A stretch of DNA of 64,000 nucleotides from Phaffia rhodozyma. Lineage: Eukaryota; Basidiomycota; Tremellomycetes; Cystofilobasidiales; Mrakiaceae. Shown one piece after another: positions 26,387 through 36,495 of the stretch (positions are counted from its first letter, which is position 1; each line of letters opens with the position of its first letter). The notes below the pieces were generated by a model. It made no database searches. It saw only the letters and a program-made list of their open reading frames with translations, and was not told where the DNA came from. The DNA is taken from positions 682,001 through 746,000 of the forward strand of contig JACGZH010000009.1 of assembly GCA_014706385.1 (NCBI GenBank), read 5' to 3'. The translations under genes and the position numbers were made by a program.

Positions 26387-27149
26387 ATGGCATCTATCTG
26401 GTCTGTAGATCCATGCCTTTCTTTTTGCACATTCTACCAAATGCTCACCTCATTCAAAATGAAAACATCCATAGGGACACTATCTCTAGCATTTTCCCTC
26501 TGATTCTGTTTGTGGCCGTTTGCTGCACGTCCAATTCCTTTATCCGTTTCATCTTCTCATATAGGTCGACACTGATACTGTTATGCCTATATAGACGGAG
26601 TCAAGATCTTTCAGGGAAAAGTCTCACAAGGAATCGATGGAGCTAAACAACAACTTCAAGCGAAAGGAGTGTAAGCTTGTTCAACTCTGTTTGATGTAGT
26701 TCACATGGAATCAACCTGATCTAATTCTGCGCTCCGTTTTTGCATTTTCCGTTCAACAATACTGGAACATTCATCCGGATCCTCTTGCCTGAAGAACCTA
26801 TGATAAAAATGGGCTGTCCATCAAGACAGATAAACGAGCACTACAATCCGACGAGTATATCACTCAGACCAGCCAGTAAGTATGCAGTCTTATCTATGTT
26901 TAGTCAGTGATAAATACCAGGACAAGCAAAACTTCAAAATCCTGAGATGTGTTTGGCTTTTCTCAACTCAATTCTTACAGAGCCGCTCTGAATGCATCTA
27001 AACGAGTCATGAACTCGCATGCCGTCTCATTCGGTGCTGGATCTGGATCTTCCTTTGCCGGTTCAGGGGTAGACTCAAAGCCGGCTGATCCCATCAAACG
27101 ACGAGGATTCTTCCGGTCAGGATCAACTGATAATAAATCTGACCAGTGA
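26387..27149 (+). CDS. Small unrecognised protein
   Basis: A small multi-exon gene with no family I can name. Coding exons are recognisable by frame: IDGAKQQLQAKGV (ending at a gtaagc donor near 26670), then TYDKNGLSIKTDKRALQSDE with YITQTSQ (about 26798-26877, gtaagt donor), then AALNASKRVMNSHAVSFG with a Gly/Ser-rich stretch (GAGSGSSFAGSG). The C-terminus is KRRGFFRSGSTDNKSDQ, ending at 27149. The start MASIWS at 26387 joins plausibly to GKVSQGIDGAK through an acceptor in gatctttcag (near 26610), but the first junction is uncertain. The product is about 110-120 residues, hydrophilic, without signal peptide or membrane helix. Confidence 0.6.
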
Positions 27150-27605
27150 AGCAAGAGAAAAGAGGATATCTATTCTGTAGTATACACCGAATCCATGAGG
27201 TTTTCGTTTGGCTGTAGAATGAAGTAAATGCTCCTGCAGCGCGGGTATATCAGCCACCAAGGCGATGTAAACTTGGCTCCACCTAGCCACAAAGCTGTGT
27301 AGATAAGTCACCTGACACCACTGCCACATATTTGCCAACCGGGGATCAGATCGAGACCTCCACCGACAAAACATACACTCCTTCTCCTTCTCGTTCCTTT
27401 CTTCCTCCCCACTCTGCCACTCTTCTACTCTCAGTTGACTCTGGAAGGATCAAGAAGTCTGCATCCATTCATTCCGCTTCCATTTTCTCTTATCTTACCG
27501 TCCGTTTGATTCTTGATCTGGTCTTTACTCTACCCTCTTACCCTCGTTACGGCCTCTCCCTATCCACATCGGGTTCACGCTTCTACTTCACATAAACACA
27601 CGACT
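27150..27605. other. Intergenic region upstream of SUR2
   Basis: 456 bp between two plus-strand genes. The last 200 bp before SUR2 are CT-rich (ccttctcgttcctttcttcc and similar), the usual promoter or leader composition here. No gene supported. Confidence 0.45.
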
Positions 27606-29078
27606 ATGTCAACCGGCATTCTCTCCTACCTAATTCCATCCTTTCCGGTTAACTCTAACCTTACAGCATCACTTCTTCCTCAAGACGTTCATTATCCGAT
27701 ATATCTTGCTCAGAGAGATTCCTTATTGCCGTTCGTCTCGGACCGCTATCTGGCTGTGTTGACGCCGGTGGTTGTCTATTGGATTGTCGGTGGCCTATTC
27801 TATTTTCTGGACGAAGCACAATTCGAGTATTTTGAAAAAAGAAGGATTCATGAGAGTGAAGAGGTCACTCGAAGGAACAGAGTTTCTTTTGCGGATGTCA
27901 GTATCGGATTCTTTCTTCTTCCTCTACGTCTTTATATGTGGAGCCAACTGGAATTGATCTGAAAGCTAATCATTCCCTCAATTGTATGCGTTCATGATAT
28001 CTTGAGCAGTTAATCAAAGCTGTTGTACTTCAACATGTTCTTCAAACAATTCTTGGCCTCTTCTGGTTATCATCCGATGAAGAGATCCTCCGCACTCAGA
28101 TCAGGATTAATCACTTGGAAGCCATGCAGTCGTATGCCCCTTGGGTAGGCAAAGCCGTTTCTGTCTTGCTTGGACCGAAGAACGCGGCGGACTTCTTAGG
28201 CTTAGCAGGCGGCGAAGTTGGCAGAGGACTGGTAGAGTGGAATTATTGGTGGGGTGTTCCCATCTTTCAGTTCGGTTTGGCTTTGTGAGTCTTTCTCTTC
28301 TCGAGAATTCGTCATACAAAAGCCGACACGACGTCTAATGTTCTGTGGACTTCTTTTCCTCCACAAATAATTGTACGACCTACTTTCCCAGCTTCATCAT
28401 CGACACTCATCAATTCTTCTTGCACAAGACAATGCACGAAGTCCCATATCTATACCGAAACTTCCATTCTCATCATCACAGACTCTACGTTCCTTACGCA
28501 TTTGGTGCACTCTATAATCACTGGCTCGAAGGACTCCTGTTGGATTCTGTAGGAGCGGCGATGGCAGAATGGCTGAGTGGGATGACGGTCAGACAAACAA
28601 TTCTTCTGTTTGGGTTCAGTAGTGCGAAAACGGTGGATGATCATTCCGGGTACAGACTTTGGTGGGATCCGATGCAGGTTCGTCTGCAGTCTTTCATGCT
28701 TCATTTGACACTAGTAATTTCAAGCTAACTTCTGTCTGTTCATGGTTATTTCTGTATCTGCGAACATCAGATGCTCTTTGCGAACAATGCGGATTATCAT
28801 GATATCCATCATCAATCATTCGGAATTAAGAAAAACTTTTCGTTCGTTTATCTTTCTTCTCCATTTCACTTCTTCACTATTACTTCCAGTCTTACTTACT
28901 CCGTATTGATCTATGGGCGTTGCTGGCTTGATGATGTAGACAACCGTTCTTCACCAGATGGGACCACTTGTTTGACACGGTCATGACCAGGGAAGAAGTC
29001 ATCAACAGAAAACGGGTGGGAGGCGTTTCTGAGGAGGAGGCGATCAGAGAGGTCGAGAAGCAGTACAAGCTTGATTAA
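27606..29078 (+). CDS. SUR2: Sphinganine C4-hydroxylase SUR2
   Basis: Di-iron ER membrane hydroxylase that converts dihydrosphingosine to phytosphingosine in sphingolipid synthesis. Five exons with canonical sites (27606-27896, 28010-28284, 28392-28677, 28771-28841, 28940-29078) sum to 1062 nt and give 353 residues, the usual family length. N-terminal hydrophobic helices include YLAVLTPVVVYWIVGGLFYF. The fatty-acid-hydroxylase histidine boxes are intact: HKTMH in FIIDTHQFFLHKTMHE, HSHHH in YRNFHSHHHRLYVPYAFGA, and HDIHHQ in NNADYHDIHHQSFGIKKNF. TVDDHSGY adds a further conserved His. RLYVPYAFGALYN separates it from the related C5-sterol desaturase ERG3. The C-terminal exon starts QPFFTRWDHLFDT. 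Confidence 0.96.
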
Positions 29079-29450
29079 GAGCACTTTCTTTTCTTTTATT
29101 CTTCTCTTTTGGTTTGAATTCTTTTCTCTTCTTCTTATTGTTGGATATACTCTTTTGTTCAATATTCTCTCATCCTTCGATTTCCTCTTGTCTTATCCAT
29201 TTTTGTTCTTTTCGTCGCCTCTTTCTTTCTTTACGTCACACATCACCACGATTTCTTTCAATTTATTTACCTATGCATCTTCTCATCTTAATCATGCTTT
29301 GCGCAGCCTCTATCCATTTCTACAGATTGCTCTGTACTCTTTTCTCAAAAGAACTCCTCCATATTTGATATCCTGACTTCAGTCTACTCTGTCATTGACT
29401 CATGATCTTAGATTCTCTCCAAGACAATAACTCATGAATCTTGATAACAT
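29079..29450. other. Convergent 3' regions of SUR2 and MPP6
   Basis: 372 bp of T-rich DNA between two convergent genes, with several TTTTCTTTT-like runs near 29085-29230. No gene was seen. Confidence 0.5.
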
Positions 29451-30499
29451 TCAGGCAGATCCTCCATTCTTCTTCGATCTTTTCCCATGACCCTGAGGTT
29501 TTCGAGCGCCGCCACCAGAGCTTATACCTCCTGCTCGAGGCTTCCCTTTTGAACCTCTCGCGCCAGTTGGAGCCACCGAATCATACAACATCTGCAGTTC
29601 CTCCTCTTCCTCCTCATCTCCATCGCTTTCAGAAGCAGAGGAAGAAATCGTATCAGACTTTCGTTTCTTTTTGGACAGAGGTGGGAACCGCTTCATCCCA
29701 GAGGACGAGGCGGGTGTGGATGATCTGGAAGAATTAGCAGAAGAAGGTGCGGTTGATCGGGCGCCAGAGGACGATTGAAGGTGTGAGAGAACTGATTTCT
29801 CTATTTTTCTTTTTGACGGCGGAGAGGCGAAACCAGAGGGACGCAGGAAACCAGTTTGTGTTTCCGTGGAGGGTGTTTGTGACGTAGAAACAGCGGATGG
29901 AGGGGTAGATGTGTTTGAACTAGAGGTTTCGGGAATTGCGACAGATGTGTTCACCGGTTGGGATAATTTCTGTTGTGCGTTCGCGCGATGTTAATGGGTT
30001 CGGAGCCAGCCGTAAAATTCGAGAGGACGATAATCGTTAACGCGATGATCGAGCGAGGTAGCACTTCAACAGCAAAGAAAAGAAGAAGACAAACCTCGAT
30101 GGATTTGTTGATACCTCCAAAACTCCGCCTTCCTCCTTTCCCTCCTATGTCCTCCTTCACAACCTCGGCTCCTCCATTGCCTAATCTTCGTCCACCCGTA
30201 TCCTTCTCCAGAAGGAAAGGAAGATAACTGTCTTCGACCTCAATCTTGTCTTCGTTCGCTTTCTGAGTTTCTGATGACGACGAGCCAGTAGCAGGAGCGG
30301 GCGAAGAGTCTTCCCATCCTGGAATGAACCATTCACCGTCTGTCGAATTGTTGGTTATCGATTTACTTGTCGAAGGCTTTGAAGACGAGAAAGAGGCAGC
30401 AGTCGCGGAAGGTTTCGCGACAGAGGCTGAGCTGGGGTTTCCTCTATTCATAAATTTCAGGGAAAGTGTATTCCCCGAAAGACCTGTTCTGGGTGGCAT
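29451..30499 (-). CDS. MPP6: Nuclear exosome cofactor MPP6 (MPHOSPH6)
   Basis: RNA-binding cofactor that tethers the nuclear exosome and helps recruit MTR4 for 5.8S rRNA maturation and RNA surveillance. Two exons (30499-30095 and 29969-29451) total 924 nt, giving 307 residues. The N-terminus RTGLSGNTLSLKFMNRG corresponds to the conserved LSxNLLxMKFMxRG box. A later FGGINKSIEKL box, completed exactly across the intron (IE/KL), matches the GxMSFxGFNPEVEKL element. Between and after these the protein is Ser/Pro/Gly-rich and disordered, ending in a basic tail (KPQGHGKRSKKNGGSA). It is longer than human MPHOSPH6 (160 residues). The assignment rests on the two short boxes in the right order and is therefore good but not certain. 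Confidence 0.8.
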
Positions 30500-30797
30500 C
30501 TTCAGAACGTACTACAACAGGGAGATACAGAGACCTAACAGAGAGAACCAAGCGTGCTGGATGGGATGGGATGGAATGGAATGGAATGGGATAAATTAGA
30601 GGACTTCATAGAAGCAAGTAAGATAAAATGAGACGGCTGAATAGTGGTTACGCTGGCCTCATTACGTAAGCCAGGTCGACCGTAACCACCCACGATTGTA
30701 ACCCATCTCGCCGTCGAACTTTTCGTCTTCCATTTTTCCGTTTCTCCAAACGACGACCATCAATCAGAAAAGGACATCGACGACGACCGCTCTCGCC
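30500..30797. promoter_or_regulatory. Divergent promoter MPP6 / RG-rich orphan with GGTTAC sites
   Basis: A 298-bp divergent spacer. It holds GGTTACG (30646-30652), an inverted CGTAACC (30681-30687) and GTAACC (30699-30704), with a palindromic TTACGTAA between them (about 30662-30669). A short (GGAT/GGAAT)n run lies at about 30560-30592. The same GGTTACG element appears in other promoters of the window. Confidence 0.6.
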
Positions 30798-33700
30798 ATG
30801 GCCAACGCACCTCAGCCGGATTATAGTGCAGCATGGGCTCAGTACTATGCCCATCAAGCGGCGAATGCTCAGGCCCAAGCTCAGGGTGCTCCCACAGCTG
30901 GTCCTGCTGCACCCGCACCCGCACCTCCTCCAGCTCAGGCCTACAGTCAACCAAGCCAACAACCTTACAGCTACCCTCAACCAGCCGGTCCTTCGTATCC
31001 AGGCCCTCAGTCGTACAATTCTAGCCAACCTGCCTATCAAGTAAGGCCTTCATATCCCCAACAACCGCCTCATCATCATCATCATCAACCTCAGCACCAA
31101 CAGCCGCCGCCATATCGATCTCAACCTCCACCCCTACCACCGTCACTTCCATCCGTTGGACCTCAAGCGTACCCATCCCAGGGTCCCTACGGATCCCCAA
31201 ATCAGCCTTATCAGATCGGAGCGAGCGCCGGTAGCGGAGGAGGAGGACGATATCCGTCCGGTCAAGGCCCTCCGTCTGTCTCTGGTGGAGGTGGAGGTGG
31301 AAGTAGTTACCATCCATCCGTACGGCCTTCCCCTATGTCTGCACCCCATCATATCTCTAATTCTTCGTCTATGGGGGGTGGGAGTGGAGGTGGTCCGGGT
31401 GGAAGCAGCGGTGGGTTCAACCAGCCAGCTGGGTTCCCACCTGCTAAGCGACCGCGGTTTGACTCGCATTCTGCCGGGGGCACTGCCGGCGGAGGCCTCT
31501 CACCTGCGCCCGTGCCGGGCTTGCCATTAAATCCTTTGATTACTGCAGCCGTAGTGAATGCCGAGAGGGCGTATAATTCGAGAGAGTCCGGATCCGAATT
31601 CTTTTCAGGCGGTGATGGTAGAGATGGGCTTTCAATGGGCATGGCTTCCAGAGGTACCTCCTACAGAGGACGAGGAACTGTCAGTCGAGGTGGAAGTACC
31701 CGAGGAGGGTATGTTGGGAGCAGCAGCAATGGTGGTAGTGGTGGTGTTCAGGATGACGATGATTACTCAGGTGGAGGGTCCTCTTACAGAGGAAGAGGAA
31801 GAGGAAGAGGCATCAGTAGAAGCAGTCCACCGCCCATGGGTATGAGTATGGGTATGGGATCCGGGATGCCCATGGGGATGAGTATGAACGGCGGACTTCC
31901 GATGTCCAGTGGAGGTCGGGGAGGAATTGGAATGAATAATGGTATAGGCAGCGGTATGAGAGGAGACAGAGGCGGATATCGCGGTAGAGGTTCGTTTTCC
32001 TGCGCCCTTGTTTATCTTACCTTTCTTCTTAGGAAAGAACTCGCCTCCAAATCATAATCGACGTATCCTCCCACATTCATGTTTCCATATCCCTTCTATG
32101 TCCCTCTTGTATGATTGACATGTTGAGCTGACGCATCCGTCCATTTTGAACTATCCACTTGACTATTTCTATCTTAATCAGGCATGCGAGGAGCAGCATA
32201 TTCCAGTTCTCACCCGCGAGCGGACTATGCCCCTCATGATGCCCCTCGAGGTCCTTCTTCGACTCGCTACCATGCCCGAGCCTCCCTCGGCAATGTACCG
32301 CCCAAAAAGGATACTCCAACTGGAACACCGGTCGTCCCTCGAGCCAAGATGGCCAAGGAGGAAGGACCGAAACAGACATTTACCGATTTCAAGATTATCG
32401 GGTTAGAAGTTCCAGAATTGAGCTGGAAATGGGGTGTTGTGGATAGGGAGGATGAGGTTGAGGGTGGAAATGGTCGAAAGAGAAAGGCAGACGCCGGGTC
32501 TGAAGGTTGGTCTTTTCTCTTTCTCTCTTTTCGTTCTTGCCATTCTTTTCGCTTGAGTTGCAGTTCCATCTAACGTCCTCTTATTTTCTCTGATAGATCC
32601 TAACCAAGGTTCTCCCACTCAGGCGTCTACCATCGGTCAACCTCCTTCCAAACACCGGAGTTACTTCAAGACCCATGGCAAAGCCAATCCTGATAGAATC
32701 GAAGAAGTTTCCAAAGAGATCAGTCGGCTTCGGTTGTACTTTGACTCACCTGCAGGCGCCGGTCCTGGGGAGAGCAAACGTAGAGGAGGAATCGAAGGTG
32801 GAGAGCGAAAGCAGTCCGCTGCTAAACTGGAAGATACTCCTTCCATCGCCTCTTCTCTTCTCGCTGCGTCTGCCGTCACCACCACTGCTGTCTCCGCTCC
32901 TGCTTCTGCTATTTCCGCTCCTTCATCCAATGCTGAAGAAACGGAAGAGGATCAGAAAGAAGATTCGACCGAGCAAGAGCCGGAACAGGAAGAAGAGAGC
33001 GAAACGGCGAAAGACAGCGCGTCCAACATCGACGGAGAAGAGATCGAGGATTTGAGTATGCGAGGATCCGCTGAGCCTGAAGTCGAGCCATCAAATCCTG
33101 AAGAACAGTCAACTGTTGTCCCGACCGAGGCCGAAACTGAACCGGAGGCTGAAATTGAATCTCAGATCGAAGTACAGATCAAACCTGTAACGAATGGAAA
33201 GACTGATACCGAGGAAGAACCCTCCGAGGCGGCCAGAGATCAGGACGCTGGCGCGAATGAACCACAAGAGACGGATGGAAACGAGGTGGAGTCGTCTGAA
33301 GTCTTAGCTTTGCTTCAAACTTCTCAACCGGAGGAACCATCCACTTCTGAACAACCTTCTGTGCCTCAGTCTCAAGGCGAAATCCCTCAGCAAGAGCAAT
33401 CTTTAACATGCGCCTCTGCTTCCATCCTCACATCTGCACCCTCGACTGCTCCCACTGCCATGACCACTTCTTCACTTGTTCCAAGTGAAGAATCTCAGCA
33501 TCCCATCCCATCTTCCGCTCCTTCTCCCACTAAATCTACTCAAGATACCTCACTGGCAACATCAAAAACTCCTAACGCCATCGCTACCCCTACCTCTGCA
33601 TCTACTCCCAACCCTACTGAATCAACTAAGCCCAGTCCGACGTTGTACACAGGACCGGAACCTTCACCAGACAGAGTATCGATCTTGTACGAACGATGTA

Positions 33701-35333
33701 CCAGAAGGTTGTGCATTGACGCTGGTGTTATCGAGAGAGTTCGAATATCGAGAGCAGAGGGAAAAGTGGAGTTCACCATTAGATGGAGAAAAGGGCTGGA
33801 GCAGGAGAAGACAGAACAGGAAAAGATCAAAGAGGAAGAGGACACTACGACTAGTACGACAGAGGTCACTGCTAATCCACCTGATGAGGCTCCCTCCACA
33901 ATCAAAGTGGAAGAGATTGAAGGTGGCTCATCTATGAAGTTGGAAGCCAATGAAACTGCAGCTCCTGTTGAGAACAGTGGCGACGATGATACTACCGCTG
34001 CCGCTACTGCTTCCGATGCTACTCTGGCTGAAGTTAAAACGGAGGTTGTTGAGAAGAACGAGCAACCTACCGAACCGGTCAAGGAAGAAAAGTCAACTCC
34101 TGCGCTTGTGGATGACACGGCGGCCGAGAAACCATCAGAGAACGGTTTGAAGGTAGAAGAGCCGAAAGATGATCGGGTTTGGGATATCTGTCGGGGTATC
34201 TTGGTGTGTCCTTTTACATCAAGAAGTGTTTGATAACTGTTGAGGTTTTGTCACTAACTGCTCTTCAATGTTTTTGGTCAAAGATGGAATTGTTGGAGGA
34301 AGAAACGGACCACTTCCAGCCTGTCGTTTTGGATACGTTGGAAGATATGTGGGATGAAGTAGAGGATCCTTGCGCTGGTTGGACACCTGTACGCTTCCGT
34401 TCAAACCTCTTGCTATCCCTTTTTGCCTGTTTGATCCGACCTAATTGTTTCTCGACTTTATTCAATCTAGCCGATTCACAAATTAATTTCCCCCGACTCG
34501 CCTCAATCGGCTCAATTCCCTACTTTGAAGACAGACACTTTCAAATTAATCGCCTACCTCGACCAAGAAAAACCTTTGAGCGAACCGAAGTGGGTCAAAG
34601 CTGGTAAAGCTGAAGAGTTCCTATTGGACACGTTTGGTCCAAGTTCGAAGGGACATGCAAAGGATTGGAGAGGACATAAGTTCGAAGTCTTAGATCCCGA
34701 AGAAGCGAGTATCCTTCTCTTTTTCTTGTATCCAGAGCAAGAACTGTACTTGATCCTGACCCTGATTCATTATCGGCGTTGTTAGGCTCCACTCGCCCCT
34801 ACTATCCACTCTAGTCTAGACTCCTGGGCTACCAACTCTACCGTTGGTACCGCTCGAGAGAGACGTCGATTTGTAAAGCTTCACCTTGTCGAAATGGATC
34901 GAATATCAGATATTCTACTTCGAGTGGTCAATCCGTCGACTCCAACAAGCTCAGCAGCAAGTAGTGCGATGGGTCAGAGTGTTAGTACAGCTGTCTCGGC
35001 AGTTTTGAAGATGGCAGTTGAGATGGCTGTTAAAGCGGGAGTACCAACAGAAACGGTAAATGATCGAGTGGCGGAGAGTAAGTCTTTCCTTGTCTAATTT
35101 TCCTCATGAAACAGATAACAAATGAGATTCGGATACTGACACTTCATCGATATCTCCTTTTGAAGTCATCCGAGCGCTTCCCCAACAAGTCCTCTTCCGA
35201 GGAGTCGACTCTTTGTTCAAGTACGTATATAAAGTTGTATACGAAAACATCTCATCACAACTCGACCCTCAAACTAATGCCTGCTTCTTCCTCCATCTTA
35301 AACAGAGAATGGTTGGCGGACAAACGGCCCTAG
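30798..35333 (+). CDS. Large Pro/Gln/RG-rich protein with conserved-looking C-terminal half
   Basis: Not recognised. The start at 30798 gives MANAPQPDYSAAWAQYYAHQ, a YAHQAANAQ-type low-complexity head of the kind found in RNA-binding proteins. A His/Pro/Gln/Gly-rich region with many RGG/RGR motifs (STRGGYVG, SYRGRGRGRGISRS, RGDRGGYRGRG) runs to about 31990. After an intron (acceptor about 32182) a more structured part begins: QTFTDFKIIGLEVPELSWKW, RSYFKTHGKANPDRIEEVSK with EISRLRLYFDS, then about 300 residues of acidic Ser/Thr/Glu-rich linker. Next come VSILYERCTRRLCIDAGVIE with RVRISRAEGKVEFTIRW, VWDICRGIL and MELLEEETDHFQPVVLDTLE. The end includes FKLIAYLDQEKPLSEPKW, ALPQQVLFRGVDSLFK and EWLADKRP. 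It is probably nuclear or RNA-associated, by composition only. Confidence 0.75.
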
Positions 35334-36495
35334 AAACAACCAAATAGGATGTATTTCAAGAAGCAAAAAGAGAGAATTTTTGTAAGTTTTTATTCCTTCA
35401 GAGGCTTCTTCTGTTTCTTGTTTCTTTCGGTGTTGGGCCTTGTCTTTGTGGTTCTGCCTGGTCTCATATAATCCCACCCATCCAAAAACAAACAAGCATT
35501 AAAGCAATCAGAACAAACGGTTTCCTATTTTGGATTTTTGGGAATGTTTTTGGAACTTGGCGATACTTTGTCATTTTATATCTCGTGAGGAAATGAGAAG
35601 GAAAGGTGTCATAAAGATATATGGGACTTTTAACGAAACAATACCACGTGGAAAAAAGGAGAGAGGAGAAGAGGTTCGGCCAACAGAGGAAACTATCGGA
35701 AAAGAAATCTAGTTTATTTCTCACTTATGGCTTGTGAGGTTCAGAGAGGAACATAGACGTCCTAACATGAGGGAGATACCTGCTCAGTTCCCCTTGATCT
35801 TTTTTTGGTTATCTCTTCTTCATGCGATCTTGTATCAAAGGTAATTCTCTCGTGTTCGTCTTCTCATTCTAGACTGAACATGAACAAGAATCAATAATTC
35901 AAACGAGGGGTCAAGAGAGGTGTGCGATGAGCGCGCATGTGTCCTATTTTGTCCAAATTCAGGATCAATCGACTACTTACCGTGTGAATGACTCAACTAG
36001 TGATCTATACAGTTCAGATAATCGCCTCGTGATAAATTCACTGATCGACTTCACTCACCAGATCTACCCTCTCTCTTTTTTACTCTTATCACAGGAAGGC
36101 TCGCTGGTTCTAGCATCCTTCGAAGTTTTACATCCATACAGAACCAAAAGATCGGCGGTAATAAAGTAGACAGGTGATGTACTGGGTGAGTCCCTCTATA
36201 ACTTTCTCATTTCATCATATCTGTCATTATTATCGGCCAAGTGAACGCCATCAGATTCAACATTCATTGTATAATATCCCATTGAATAACTTCGTTTCCA
36301 ATTGTGTTACTCTCACTCCCATGCTCAAGCAAGCAATCCCAAGTCCTGAGAGATATCAAAAGATTCAGAAACAAAGAACATGAGTCAGCAGATACATCAA
36401 AGGAGAGCCGAGAAAGAAAGAGATAAAACCAACCTTCTCAATCATTCGTCGAGCGATAGGGTCTAGATCGAGAAGAAAAAAGAACTGAATGAACC
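35334..36495. other. Long convergent gap with no recognised gene
   Basis: 1.16 kb between two convergent genes, unusually long for this compact region. It must hold both 3' untranslated regions. Open frames here (e.g. 35927-36169) show no recognisable motif and no splice support. A CACGTG lies at about 35646. No tRNA B-box was found by eye. Confidence 0.4.

Noticed and set aside
27606..29078. C5-sterol desaturase ERG3 as the identity of the histidine-box enzyme.
   Set aside because: RLYVPYAFGALYN, TVDDHSGY and DIHHQSFGIKKNF are SUR2-type; length and box order also fit SUR2.
35927..36169. An 80-codon plus-strand frame in the long convergent gap.
   Set aside because: No recognisable motif and no splice sites joining it to other coding sequence. 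It lies in expected 3' untranslated DNA.
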